Assembly (NCBI RefSeq): GCF_900604535.1
Contig: NZ_UWOT01000001.1
Coordinates: 248,001-312,000 of the forward strand
DNA: 64,000 nucleotides
Origin: Romboutsia_E sp900604535
GTDB taxonomy: Bacteria; Bacillota; Clostridia; Peptostreptococcales; Peptostreptococcaceae
Reading direction: 5' to 3'
The position numbers and the translations under genes are program-made. The notes under the pieces are model-generated. The model saw only the letters and a list, made by a program, of their open reading frames with translations. It did not search any database and had not been told where the DNA came from. Below are positions 1-10,064 of the stretch, piece after piece (the first letter of the stretch is position 1; every line of letters begins with the position of its first letter).

Positions 1-6
1 ATACTT

Positions 7-723
7 TTATTTGTTTTTTTCGTAAAAATTTACTACTAAATAATCTTTTTCCTCTACATTTATATAAATCCCATATACTTCCTTCAGTAAACTTGCATAT
101 GACTCTGGAGAATTTATACTTGCCTTTAAGGAATCTATATCTCCTACAGCTTTTATTATAAATGGTTGTCCATATGTTGTTTCATTTACTGTAATTGTTG
201 CACCTGAACATTTTATTTTACTTGTTGGTAGAACTCTTTCATCATTTATAGATATCCCTTTTGCCCCTGCTTTTCTTAGGTCATTTATAACTCTCAATAT
301 ATCTATATCATGAATAAGTAAGTCATTTGGGTTTTCACCACTAGATAACTCTCTTTCGCTGTCCTTCATAGTAATAATTATTCCATTTCCTTTAACATCT
401 GAATATCCACTTATTTCTTTTAAATATTTTAGTTCATCATTCATCAATTCTTCTACTGATTTATTTTCATCCTCATCAACATGCTCATATACTTTTAGGC
501 TTTGTTCATACTTATCTTTTTTTTCTTTTAAATTTTCAATTTCAAGCTTAATATCATTTATTTCCTCTTCAATTTCCCTTTTTTGTTTCAATGTTATATA
601 TACATTGTTTGAATTCATAGACTTTATGTAAGTAGAAATAAATATCCCTATCATAAAAGCAATTAATATTATTAGCATCTTTTTTGTTTGTAGTTTATAC
701 TTATTAATTTTCATCGTCTTCAA
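7..723 (-). CDS. DUF881 family membrane-anchored protein (first of two)
   Basis: This is a 238-residue protein with one N-terminal membrane segment (about residues 14-34), then a charged coiled-coil stretch (about 45-80), then the globular DUF881 domain. Family members (YlxW/YlxX type) lie beside divIB and ftsZ in many Firmicutes and are thought to sit at the membrane near the division apparatus; their biochemical role is unknown. It is the last gene of the divIB-DUF881-DUF881 run and its start overlaps the end of the preceding gene. The start at 723 is TTG. An ATG three codons later (714) is equally possible because neither has a strong Shine-Dalgarno. The family assignment is firm; the function is open. 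Confidence 0.8.
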   Translation of the reverse strand: MKTMKINKYKLQTKKMLIILIAFMIGIFISTYIKSMNSNNVYITLKQKREIEEEINDIKLEIENLKEKKDKYEQSLKVYEHVDEDENKSVEELMNDELKYLKEISGYSDVKGNGIIITMKDSERELSSGENPNDLLIHDIDILRVINDLRKAGAKGISINDERVLPTSKIKCSGATITVNETTYGQPFIIKAVGDIDSLKASINSPESYASLLKEVYGIYINVEEKDYLVVNFYEKNK

Positions 724-1429
724 TTAACTCGCTATTATCTTCCAAATATTTTCTTTCTGATGATGCTTCTATTTTTAGATCTTCACTTTTTTCTACAGTA
801 ACTTTAGCATTATAATATTTTTCTATTTCCCAGACAATACCATATTTAATTTGAAGGGCTGATGCTAATGTGTCTGAATTTCCTATTGCTTTTATTATAA
901 ATGGCTCTTTTATAATACTATCATTTAAGTATAGTTTATCTTCCTTTAAATGTATATACGAATCATGCACTATTCGTTGATTATTCATTGATATAGCATT
1001 TGCTTGAGCAGAATTTAATTTATTTATAAGAGATAATAATATGTCATAATTATAAGATATATTATTTGAAGAATTATCATTTAAATTATTATTTGTAGAT
1101 TTAATAGTTACCTTAATTCCTTCCCCTTTTACATCAGTGTATCCTGCTAACTCTTCATATTTTTTAATTTCTGATTTTATACTATCATCATTACTACCAT
1201 CTTCATCACTTTTATAGCTATCTATGCTATTTTGTATTTCATATATTTCTTCTTGTAAATCAGCTTCTTCTTTTTTTAATGATTTTAATTCTTGAGCTAA
1301 TTGTTCTCCTTTTTTGAGGGTTGTCATTCCATTATTTTCTATATTTATGCTTCTTAATTGTAAACTTATAAAAATTCCTAATATAGTAGTGACTATAATT
1401 AAACTTTTATAAGGTATTTTTTTGTGCAA
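704..1429 (-). CDS. DUF881 family membrane-anchored protein (second copy)
   Basis: This paralogue of the downstream gene has the same architecture: a membrane anchor near residues 10-28, a Lys/Glu-rich coiled coil (about 40-80) and a DUF881 domain containing the phrase GYTDVKGEGIKVTI, which matches GYSDVKGNGIIITM in its neighbour. Such tandem DUF881 pairs follow divIB in many clostridia. I place the start at a TTG at 1429 because GAGGAG sits 8 bases upstream of it; a GTG at 1438 would overlap that ribosome binding site. The C-terminal tail is acidic. The gene overlaps the following one by about 20 bases, so the two are probably translationally coupled. Confidence 0.78.
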   Translation of the reverse strand: MHKKIPYKSLIIVTTILGIFISLQLRSINIENNGMTTLKKGEQLAQELKSLKKEEADLQEEIYEIQNSIDSYKSDEDGSNDDSIKSEIKKYEELAGYTDVKGEGIKVTIKSTNNNLNDNSSNNISYNYDILLSLINKLNSAQANAISMNNQRIVHDSYIHLKEDKLYLNDSIIKEPFIIKAIGNSDTLASALQIKYGIVWEIEKYYNAKVTVEKSEDLKIEASSERKYLEDNSELIEDDEN

Positions 1430-1454
1430 ATTAATCACTCCTCATTGCTGCTTA

Positions 1455-2189
1455 TTAACTAGGTTTATATACTGCGTAATTGCTATAAGTTAAATCTACA
1501 ATACCACTTTTTATATTTTTACTTTGTAAATCTACAAGTATTTTGCTAGTTCTAGATATATTATAATCTAAGTTATCATCATTTATTATTAAAAATTTAG
1601 GTCCAATATTTACTATAATATTTACATTAGAACCTGTGTATTCAATTTCTGATATTTCATTTTCTAAATGCTCTTCTTTTAATAATGCTATTAAATTTAA
1701 AACGCTTTTTTTAACTTTATCATTTTCAAATTTAACAGTCCCATTATTTAAAGTATACTTCACATTAAATACTATTTTATCATTATTTTCATCTAAATTA
1801 TCAATTTTTTCAATTAAGTTTCCACTATTATCTATATAACAAAAATCTGTTCCATTTGATAATAGTGCTATAACTTCTTTTTCTTTTATTGTTATTACTA
1901 TTTTGTTTGGAAGTTTACGCTTAACCTCTACATCATCTACATAAGGATTTGATTGTATCTCTTTTTTTATATCTTTTAATTTGTAACTAAATATATTTTT
2001 TTTAGTGATTAATTTTTCTTCATTTATTACCTCATCTTTTTTTAATACGCTATTGCCTACTATTTCAACTTTAGTCAAATTAAATAAATCGCTTTTTAAT
2101 AAGGTTACTAATCCTATAGAAAACATAAAAACACATAGTAAAATAATCATCACTCTATCTGTTCTTATTTTTCTTTTTTGCTTCTTCAA
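1455..2189 (-). CDS. divIB: Cell division protein DivIB/FtsQ
   Basis: This is a 244-residue bitopic membrane protein with a short basic cytoplasmic tail, one membrane segment (about residues 13-33) and an extracellular POTRA/FtsQ region beginning LTKVEIVGNSVLKKDEV. The family forms the FtsQ/DivIB-FtsL-FtsB complex of the divisome. The start is a TTG at 2189, directly behind a strong GGAGGTGAAGA. A longer frame starting at 2243 has no ribosome binding site and would add a stray hydrophobic stretch. It lies downstream of murA, separated by a terminator, and upstream of the DUF881 pair, as in related clostridia. Assignment rests on the POTRA-like motif, size, topology and position. Confidence 0.88.
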   Translation of the reverse strand: MKKQKRKIRTDRVMIILLCVFMFSIGLVTLLKSDLFNLTKVEIVGNSVLKKDEVINEEKLITKKNIFSYKLKDIKKEIQSNPYVDDVEVKRKLPNKIVITIKEKEVIALLSNGTDFCYIDNSGNLIEKIDNLDENNDKIVFNVKYTLNNGTVKFENDKVKKSVLNLIALLKEEHLENEISEIEYTGSNVNIIVNIGPKFLIINDDNLDYNISRTSKILVDLQSKNIKSGIVDLTYSNYAVYKPS

Positions 2190-2282
2190 ATCTTCACCTC
2201 CTATAAAAAAGTAGCATATTATAAAATACAACCTTATTATCATATTTCCCTACATAATAAACTATACTTTCGAAAGCAATTT

Positions 2283-2311
2283 CAATCTTATTTTTACAAT
2301 AAATAAGATTG
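2283..2311. repeat. Inverted repeat between murA terminator and divIB
   Basis: Two perfect 11-base arms, CAATCTTATTT (2283-2293) and AAATAAGATTG (2301-2311), enclose a 7-base loop. There is no U-run after it on either strand, so it does not look like an ordinary terminator. It sits in the only gap where a divIB promoter could lie, so it could be an operator or a leader hairpin. The function is unknown. Confidence 0.4.
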
Positions 2312-2347
2312 TCCTATTTTAAACTACTTTTTATTCTATTATATATT

Positions 2348-2370
2348 AAAAGGCTCTATTTCGAGCCTTT
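2348..2370 (-). terminator. Terminator after murA
   Basis: The arms AAAGGCTC/GAGCCTTT with a 6-base loop are followed on the minus strand by a T-rich tail. The structure abuts the murA stop codon. It separates the murF-murA transcript from divIB and the DUF881 genes, which therefore probably have their own promoter. Confidence 0.7.
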
Positions 2371-3622
2371 ATATTTTCCTAATATCTGCACCTAGATCTC
2401 TAAGTACTTTTTCTATATTTTCATAACCACGTTCTATATGGTATATATTATCTATTTCACTTTCGCCATTAGCTGCTAATGCCGCAATAATAAGACTTGC
2501 TCCACCTCTTAAATCTGTAGACTTAACTTTGTTTCCATAAAGTTGATTTACACCTCTTACCTTACATATATTAGCATTTACTAAAGTTATATCTGCTCCC
2601 ATTTTTTTAAGTTCGCTACAATGCATAAATCTATTCTCAAATATAGTTTCAAAAAATACCGTAATACCATCAGATAATGTCATCAAAGCCATCATTTGAG
2701 ACTGCATATCTGTTGGAAAACCTGGATGAGGTGATGTTTTTATTAAGTCTACAGCTTTTATAACTTTTGGTGCAACCATAATTAGTCCACTTTTTGTATA
2801 TTCTATTTCACAACCCGCACCCCTTAATACGTTACTTATAGGCTCCATATGCGCTTTTATAGCATTTTCAACCTCTAATCTACCACCCGTTATAGCACTA
2901 GCAACCATATATGTTCCTATAGCTATTCTGTCGGGTATTACACTATATTCTACTCTACCTAAATTTTTTACGCCTTCAATTTCAATATAGTCAGTTCCCG
3001 CACCACTAACTTTAGCTCCCATAGCGTTTAAAAAATTCTGTAGGTCTTCTATCTCAGGTTCTTTAGCCGGATTGTATATTTTAGTTGTACCAGTAGCTCT
3101 TGCTGCTGCTAGCATGGCATTTTCAGTTGCTCCTACACTTCTTTTTTCAAAATTAATTATATTTCCTTTTAGGCATTCTCTATAGCAACTAATAACTCCA
3201 TTACTTTCTTCTATATTAACATTAAGAGCCCTTAATGCCTTTAAATGTAAGTCTATTGGTCTTTGACCGATTGCACAACCTCCTGGATGACTTATTTCTA
3301 TATGTTCAAGTCTTCCTATCATAGCACCCATAATAATTATTGATGACCTCATTTTTCTTACATATTCTTCATTAATTTTATGGAAATTTATATTTGAACT
3401 ATCTATAATTAAGGTGTCTTCACTATATTCAATCTTGCATCCTATACTTTCTAGTATTTTTATCATAACAAGCACATCAGCTATAAAAGGTACATTATGA
3501 ATAATGCTAACATTTTCATTTAGTATTGATGCTGCCATTATAGGTAATATAGCATTTTTTGCTCCCCTAATTTTTAGAGTTCCTTCTATTTTATTGCCTC
3601 CATTTATTATATACCTAGACAA
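2369..3622 (-). CDS. murA: UDP-N-acetylglucosamine 1-carboxyvinyltransferase MurA
   Basis: MurA transfers enolpyruvate from PEP to UDP-GlcNAc, the first committed step of peptidoglycan synthesis, in the cytoplasm. The 417-residue length is standard. The N-terminal GGNKIEGTLKIRGAKNA carries the conserved substrate-binding Lys/Asn pair, and the catalytic cysteine is Cys116 in HPGGCAIGQRP. It is therefore the cysteine-bearing, normally fosfomycin-sensitive form (family knowledge). The start is TTG at 3622, behind AGGGGGG at 6-base spacing. That ribosome binding site lies in the stem of a leader hairpin described separately. A terminator follows the stop codon. The identification is secure. Confidence 0.97.
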   Translation of the reverse strand: MSRYIINGGNKIEGTLKIRGAKNAILPIMAASILNENVSIIHNVPFIADVLVMIKILESIGCKIEYSEDTLIIDSSNINFHKINEEYVRKMRSSIIIMGAMIGRLEHIEISHPGGCAIGQRPIDLHLKALRALNVNIEESNGVISCYRECLKGNIINFEKRSVGATENAMLAAARATGTTKIYNPAKEPEIEDLQNFLNAMGAKVSGAGTDYIEIEGVKNLGRVEYSVIPDRIAIGTYMVASAITGGRLEVENAIKAHMEPISNVLRGAGCEIEYTKSGLIMVAPKVIKAVDLIKTSPHPGFPTDMQSQMMALMTLSDGITVFFETIFENRFMHCSELKKMGADITLVNANICKVRGVNQLYGNKVKSTDLRGGASLIIAALAANGESEIDNIYHIERGYENIEKVLRDLGADIRKI

Positions 3623-3626
3623 AGTT

Positions 3627-3689
3627 AACCCCCCTAGCAGTAGATTTAAATAAAATGCCTATATTTAAAGTCTATGTACTAGAGGGGTT
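3627..3689 (-). promoter_or_regulatory. murA leader hairpin enclosing the ribosome binding site
   Basis: In the RNA read on the minus strand, AACCCCTCTAG (3689-3679) can pair with CTAGGGGGGTT (3637-3627) over 11 bp with one G-U pair. An inner 8-bp stem (TTTAAATA/TATTTAAA) lies in the loop. The 3' arm is the murA Shine-Dalgarno itself, so folding would hide it. There is no U-run, so transcription termination is unlikely. Effects on translation are inferred. Confidence 0.5.
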
Positions 3690-3694
3690 ATATG

Positions 3695-4927
3695 TTACTT
3701 TTTCTTTATTCCTATTACTTTGTGCTCAGATTTTGAATCATCGCTAGTTTTATTTTCTTCCTTTGATTCCTTTGCTTCTTCATTTTTTTCTATTTTTTCT
3801 TCTTTAGAAACTTTAGATTTATTTCCTTTATTATAAATCTTCATAATCTCATCGTAAATTAAATCTATAGCTTCTGGCTTGCCTATTTCTTTACTTGCAT
3901 TTGCCATATCTATTAAAAGTTCTCTATCACCTAATAGTTTAAATACTGCACTGTTTAAACTTTTTGGAGTTAAATTCTTTTCTAGTATAGCGATTCCTGC
4001 ACCTTTTGACTCTATACTCTTTGCATTATACTCTTGGTGGTTTTCTGCAGTATATGCCTTTGGTATTATTATAGAAGGCTTTCCTAAAGCTGTTATTTCA
4101 GCTAATGATATAGCCCCTGCACTACCTATGACTAAATCACTGGCAGCTAATGCATTTGCCATATCTTCTAAATATGGAACAACTTTTTGATATGGCTTAA
4201 GGTCTAAGTTTTCTATACTCTTTGCAAAATCTTCATAATAATACTTACCAGTTGCAAATATAAATGCTATATCTTCTTTAACCATATTTTCTATTACAAA
4301 CTTCATTGCTTCATTTATTTCTTCTGATCCTCCACTACCCCCGTAGCAAAGTACCATCTTTTTCTCTTCACTTATACCAATATTTTTTCTTGCTATATTT
4401 TTTCTTGCAACTAATATTTCTTTTCTTACTGGGTTTCCTGTAAGAACTAATTTATCTCTACTAGCTTCAGGGAATCTTTGATGAGAATCTTCAAAACTAG
4501 TTAAAACAGTTGTTACAACTTTTGAAAGTATTTTATTAGTAACTCCAGGGAAAGAGTTTTGTTCGTGAACTACTGTTGGAACCTTCTTTAAGGCCGCATT
4601 AAATAGTACTGGACCACTAACATATCCTCCCGTACCAATTACAACATCTGGTTTAAATTGTTTAACAATTTTTCTAGATTGCTCTAATCCCTTAAATAAT
4701 TTAAATACTCTTTTTACGTTATCAAAATCTATTTTTCTTTTAAAACCTTGTACTGTTACTGTTTTTAATTCATACCCATATTTAGGAACTATTTCTGATT
4801 CTATTCCTTTTTCTGTACCAACAAATAAAATTTCTGCTTCAGGGTGTGCCTCTTTTATTCTGTTGGCAATAGCGATTGCTGGATATACGTGTCCTCCAGT
4901 ACCTCCGCCTGATAATAAAATTTTCAT
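3695..4927 (-). CDS. murG: Lipid II synthase MurG (GlcNAc transferase)
   Basis: MurG adds GlcNAc to lipid I at the inner face of the membrane, giving lipid II. The glycine-rich loop GGTGGHVYPAIAIA is at the N-terminus. The UDP-GlcNAc site contains GSAGAISLAEITALGKPSIIIP and ENHQEYNA. The start ATG follows AACAGGAGATGATTCA. The protein has 410 residues, about 45 more than usual. The excess is a C-terminal tail from about residue 360 made almost wholly of Lys, Glu, Ser and Asn, which looks disordered. The gene lies 14 bases after the SEDS gene, in the usual cluster order. Confidence 0.96.
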   Translation of the reverse strand: MKILLSGGGTGGHVYPAIAIANRIKEAHPEAEILFVGTEKGIESEIVPKYGYELKTVTVQGFKRKIDFDNVKRVFKLFKGLEQSRKIVKQFKPDVVIGTGGYVSGPVLFNAALKKVPTVVHEQNSFPGVTNKILSKVVTTVLTSFEDSHQRFPEASRDKLVLTGNPVRKEILVARKNIARKNIGISEEKKMVLCYGGSGGSEEINEAMKFVIENMVKEDIAFIFATGKYYYEDFAKSIENLDLKPYQKVVPYLEDMANALAASDLVIGSAGAISLAEITALGKPSIIIPKAYTAENHQEYNAKSIESKGAGIAILEKNLTPKSLNSAVFKLLGDRELLIDMANASKEIGKPEAIDLIYDEIMKIYNKGNKSKVSKEEKIEKNEEAKESKEENKTSDDSKSEHKVIGIKKK

Positions 4928-4941
4928 TGAATCATCTCCTG

Positions 4942-6093
4942 TTAGTTAATTTTGACATGCTTTGAGATGTTTAACACTATACCTACAGCCCCCATAAGTA
5001 TGGTTAATGATGTTCCTCCCATGCTTATAAAAGGTAATGCTACTCCTGTGGCTGGCATAGATGATGTGGCAACAGCTATATTTAAAGCTGCTTGTATTCC
5101 TATTTGAGCTCCTATTCCTATAACAACCATAGAAGAAAATATATCTGGACATTTTAATGCTATTCTTATACATCTATATACTAATATTACAAATAACATC
5201 ATCACTACTATACATCCTACAAGGCCTAATTCTTCACCTATTATAGCAAATATAAAGTCATTTTGTGGTTCTGGTATGTAAAAATATTTTTGCTTACTTT
5301 TACCAAGTCCAAGTCCAAATAAACCTCCAGAACCAATGGCATATAAACTTTGGATTACTTGATACCCTGATCCTAGTGGGTCTTGGAATGGATCTAGGAA
5401 TGATAATACACGTTTTAATCTATACGGAGCTGAGAGTACTAATCCTGCAAATGCAGCTATTCCTAGTGCTATCATAGTATATACAAATTTCATATTCATT
5501 CCTGCTACAAATAACATTACAAATGTAACTAATATTATAGTACCTGCTGTTGACATATTGGGTTGACCCATTATAAGTATAAAGAAAGTACCTGGAACTA
5601 TAAGAAGTGGTAAAACACCTTTTGTCAAAGATTTTATATTGTCATATTTTTTTTCAATTAATTTTGCAGTTATTAATATACTGGCAAACTTAGCAATCTC
5701 TGCTGGTTGTATAGTTGCTCCACCTACACCTAACCATCTTTTTGCTCCGTTTGCTTCTATACCTAAAGGTGTTAAAACTAATACTAATAAAACTACTGCT
5801 AATATACCTATTTTAGTAGCATTCTTCTTCCAAAATGTATACTCTATCCTTGATGTTATCATCATTCCTATAAAACCTAAGACAGCGTATATTACATTTC
5901 TTTTTAAAAAATAAAAGGCATCCTGGTGTTTAAATGCAGCTTGAATATAGCTAGCACTAAACACCATTACTATGCCTATAAATACTAATGTCATAGTAGT
6001 ATAAAATACTACTGGATCAAATTCAGTCTTCATTCCTTTTTTGATTTGTTTTTTTAAACCTGATTCTTTAGGCTTCAAACCTTCTTTAGGCAT
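4942..6093 (-). CDS. SEDS family peptidoglycan polymerase (SpoVE/FtsW type)
   Basis: This 383-residue polytopic protein has about ten membrane segments and typical SEDS features: GANGAKRWL early, FQDPLGSGYQVIQSLYAIGSGGLFG in the large external loop, and PEPQNDFIFAIIGEELG. SEDS proteins polymerise glycan strands from lipid II together with a class B PBP, here probably SpoVD from the same cluster. The position between murD and murG matches spoVE in Bacillus, where the product is needed for spore cortex, but the same slot holds ftsW in other bacteria. Sequence alone does not decide between the two. The start has a strong GGGAGGT. It begins about 40 bases after murD. Confidence 0.9.
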   Translation of the reverse strand: MPKEGLKPKESGLKKQIKKGMKTEFDPVVFYTTMTLVFIGIVMVFSASYIQAAFKHQDAFYFLKRNVIYAVLGFIGMMITSRIEYTFWKKNATKIGILAVVLLVLVLTPLGIEANGAKRWLGVGGATIQPAEIAKFASILITAKLIEKKYDNIKSLTKGVLPLLIVPGTFFILIMGQPNMSTAGTIILVTFVMLFVAGMNMKFVYTMIALGIAAFAGLVLSAPYRLKRVLSFLDPFQDPLGSGYQVIQSLYAIGSGGLFGLGLGKSKQKYFYIPEPQNDFIFAIIGEELGLVGCIVVMMLFVILVYRCIRIALKCPDIFSSMVVIGIGAQIGIQAALNIAVATSSMPATGVALPFISMGGTSLTILMGAVGIVLNISKHVKIN

Positions 6094-6134
6094 TTAAGAC
6101 TTACCTCCCTTTGCATTTGTGTGGCGTTAAGAGG

Positions 6135-7496
6135 CTATTTTAAATTGTTTACATTATCCTTGAAGTCTTTTCCTCTTACTTCAAAATTACTGTACATATC
6201 CCAACTTGCACAAGCTGGTGAAAGTAAAACTACATCACCACTTTGAGCAATATCATAAGATTTTTCTACAGCTTCTTTCATATTTTTTACATTATATATT
6301 TTTTCAAATCCTTTTTCTTTTGCACATATTTCTATCTTAGGAGCTGTTTCTCCTAAAAGAACTAATGCAACAACATTACTCTTTGCAGCTTCAAGTAGTT
6401 CATCAAAACTACTTCCTTTGTCTTTACCTCCGGCAATTAAAACTATATTTTTTTTATAAGATTTAATCGCTTTTATAGTGGAGTCAGGATTCGTTCCTTT
6501 TGAGTCGTTTACAAATATTATGTCGTTTAATTCTCTTACAAACTCTTGTCTATGCTCTACAGATTTAAAGTTTTTTAATACATCTTTTATAATACTTAAA
6601 TCTATATTGCTAACATAAGTTATTCCTATTGCTGCCATACAGTTCTCAAGGTTATGTTCACCTGGCAAACTTAATTCGTCAGCATTCATAAGTACTATTT
6701 TTTTGTCTATATCTATAATTATATTATTATTTTCATCTAGATATATTCCTTTATTTAATTTTTCTTTTCTAGAGAAAAAAATAACCTTAGAGTTACATTT
6801 TTGTGATAAATCTCTAACTATAGTATCGTCATAATTTAAAATTGTAAAATCTTCTTCTTTTTGATTTTCAAAAATTCTAGATTTTGCAGCTATATAATTT
6901 TCCATAGTATGGTGTCTATTCATATGATCTTCAGTAACATTTAAAAATGCACTTACCTTTGGTCTAAACTCATCAATACTCTCTAATTGGAAACTACTTA
7001 ATTCAGTTACTAAGATTGAATCTTCATTAGTTGAATCTACTGTATCTATTACAGGATTACCTATATTACCAACTATATAAGTATCTTTGTTAGACGTTTT
7101 AAATATTTTTCCTACTATACTAGTTGTTGTAGTTTTACCATTCGTTCCTGTTATACCTATAAATGTAGGATTATTTTTAGATAATCTGTATGCTAGTTCT
7201 ACCTCACCAATTATCTTTATATTATTATTTTTAAGTTTACATATAAAAGGTAAATCTAGGGGAACTCCTGGAGACACTATAGCCATATCTATATCATCAA
7301 CATTTTCTGGATGATACCCTAATATATATTCAACATTTTTTATATCTTTTAATTGTGCTAATATTTCTTCTAATTGTGCTTTTTCTTTTATGTCATTTAC
7401 AATCGTTTTAGCTCCTAGTTTATCTAAATATTTTATTGTAGATACTCCAGTTTTCGCTAAACCTACTAGTAAAACTTTTTTATTTTTAAGTTCCAC
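6135..7496 (-). CDS. murD: UDP-N-acetylmuramoylalanine--D-glutamate ligase MurD
   Basis: MurD adds D-glutamate to UDP-MurNAc-L-Ala in the cytoplasm. It shows the Mur-ligase P-loop GITGTNGKTTTT, the N-terminal uridine-binding GLAKTGVSTIKYLDKLG, and the C-terminal HRQEFV and NDSKGTNPDS motifs. I set the start at the GTG at 7496, behind GGAGGGAAATAAA, giving 453 residues, normal for MurD. A longer frame from 7601 would overlap mraY and add residues unrelated to MurD. It follows mraY by 17 bases and precedes the SEDS gene, so all three probably share a transcript. Confidence 0.96.
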   Translation of the reverse strand: MELKNKKVLLVGLAKTGVSTIKYLDKLGAKTIVNDIKEKAQLEEILAQLKDIKNVEYILGYHPENVDDIDMAIVSPGVPLDLPFICKLKNNNIKIIGEVELAYRLSKNNPTFIGITGTNGKTTTTSIVGKIFKTSNKDTYIVGNIGNPVIDTVDSTNEDSILVTELSSFQLESIDEFRPKVSAFLNVTEDHMNRHHTMENYIAAKSRIFENQKEEDFTILNYDDTIVRDLSQKCNSKVIFFSRKEKLNKGIYLDENNNIIIDIDKKIVLMNADELSLPGEHNLENCMAAIGITYVSNIDLSIIKDVLKNFKSVEHRQEFVRELNDIIFVNDSKGTNPDSTIKAIKSYKKNIVLIAGGKDKGSSFDELLEAAKSNVVALVLLGETAPKIEICAKEKGFEKIYNVKNMKEAVEKSYDIAQSGDVVLLSPACASWDMYSNFEVRGKDFKDNVNNLK

Positions 7497-7513
7497 TTTA
7501 TTTCCCTCCAAAA

Positions 7514-8476
<963 letters not shown>

Positions 8477-8516
8477 AATATAACTCCTCTCCCTGTCATT
8501 GTTCTCTTTTCGTTGT

Positions 8517-9890
8517 TTACTTATTTAAATATTCTACTATTTTTTCTAATTTCATACCTCTAGATGCTTTTACTAATATTACATCTCCTTTTTGTATTAA
8601 ATTATCAAGTTTATTTATTGCATCTTCTTTAGTTTCAAAGTGATGTATATTATTTGAATCAAATCCTAAACTTTGGGCTTCTTCTCCTATAAACTTAGAG
8701 TCTTCTCCTATTGTTATTAATACATCAGTATTTCCTATTGCCGATTTACCAACAAGTCTATGCCCATACTCTGCATGTTCTCCCATTTCAAACATATCTC
8801 CAAGTATAGCAACTTTTCTTTCTTTATATCTACCTAAAATTTTCAGTCCAGCATTCATAGAATCTGGGCTAGCATTATAAGTATCATTTATTATAGTTAA
8901 GTTATCAGTTTTAACTATGTCTAATCTCATTTTTGTCGCTTTATAGTTTTTTAAACCTTCCTTTATATTTTCTAAAGGAATTTCTAAGGTCATACCACAA
9001 AGTATAGCTGCCATAGCATTATATATATTATGTTCACCTACCGCTGGTACATATATTTCTTCTTTATTTCCATTTATTACACATGTAAAAGTTATATTAT
9101 CTTCTCCCATGTTGAAATCTTCACAATATATATCATTGTCTTTATTAAATCCAAATGTTTTTAATGTATAAACATGATCTTTATCTTTTAATGTTGATAA
9201 AAACTTGTCATCTCCATTTACAATTAAAGTATTTGATGAATCAAAATTTGTTGTTATCTCCATCTTTGCTTTTAATATTCCTTCTTGTGAACCAAGTCTT
9301 TCTATATGAGATAAACCTATATTTGATATAACTCCAATTTTAGGATTTACGATATTTGCTAAATGCTCTATCTCATTAAAACCTGACATTCCCATTTCAA
9401 TAACTGCACATTCATGCATTTTATTTAATTCAAATAACGTAAGAGGTACACCTAATTGATTATTAAGATTTCCTTCATTTTTTAATGAATTAAATTTAGA
9501 TGATACAGCTGCATATACCATATCTCTTGTAGTTGTTTTTCCAACACTACCAGTTATACCTATAAATGGTATATTGAATTTTGATTTGTAATAATTTGCA
9601 ACATTTCCTAAAGCTATTTCTGTATCTTTAACTTCTATAAGATTAATATCTGAGTGGTTAATTTCAACTTTCGATTCTTTATTCTTTATAAAAGTTCTAC
9701 ATCCGTTATCATATGCACTTTGCATAAAGTTATGTCCGTCTAGGTTTTCTCCAATGATAGCTACGAATACATTATTTTTATTTGCTTTTCTACTATCTAT
9801 AACAACATCATTTACTATGTTATCTTCATTTCCTAAAACTAATTTACCCTGAGTCGCAATTACTAACTCTTTAACTGTTAGATTTTCCAT
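8517..9890 (-). CDS. murF: UDP-MurNAc-tripeptide D-Ala-D-Ala ligase MurF
   Basis: MurF adds D-Ala-D-Ala to the UDP-MurNAc tripeptide, finishing the cytoplasmic precursor. The P-loop is GITGSVGKTTTR, and the acceptor region includes NDTYNASPDSM. The start is the ATG at 9890 behind AAGGAGGAGTGGT, giving 457 residues. The frame is open back to 9977, but that extension covers the terminator ahead of the gene and has no ribosome binding site. In many Firmicutes murE sits directly upstream; here the upstream neighbour is spoVD, and the only murE seen is about 22 kb away. Confidence 0.96.
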   Translation of the reverse strand: MENLTVKELVIATQGKLVLGNEDNIVNDVVIDSRKANKNNVFVAIIGENLDGHNFMQSAYDNGCRTFIKNKESKVEINHSDINLIEVKDTEIALGNVANYYKSKFNIPFIGITGSVGKTTTRDMVYAAVSSKFNSLKNEGNLNNQLGVPLTLFELNKMHECAVIEMGMSGFNEIEHLANIVNPKIGVISNIGLSHIERLGSQEGILKAKMEITTNFDSSNTLIVNGDDKFLSTLKDKDHVYTLKTFGFNKDNDIYCEDFNMGEDNITFTCVINGNKEEIYVPAVGEHNIYNAMAAILCGMTLEIPLENIKEGLKNYKATKMRLDIVKTDNLTIINDTYNASPDSMNAGLKILGRYKERKVAILGDMFEMGEHAEYGHRLVGKSAIGNTDVLITIGEDSKFIGEEAQSLGFDSNNIHHFETKEDAINKLDNLIQKGDVILVKASRGMKLEKIVEYLNK

Positions 9891-9948
9891 ACCACTCCTC
9901 CTTAATTTTTCTATATGCCTTATTATTTTACAACTCATCTTAATAAAA

Positions 9949-9972
9949 GGCAATGTATATATATACATTGCC
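9949..9972 (-). terminator. Terminator between spoVD and murF
   Basis: A perfect 24-base palindrome has 12-base arms, GGCAATGTATAT and its complement. On the minus strand it is followed by TTTTATT, the form of a rho-independent terminator. It would end the ftsL-spoVD transcript, so murF and the genes after it need their own promoter or read-through. Confidence 0.65.
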
Positions 9973-10064
9973 CCCAAATAAATTTTAACTTTATAATTAT
10001 ATAACAGATTGTAGTTTTTTTGAAGTTATTTATAATTATCTTTAATTACAAATTATTTACAAAT

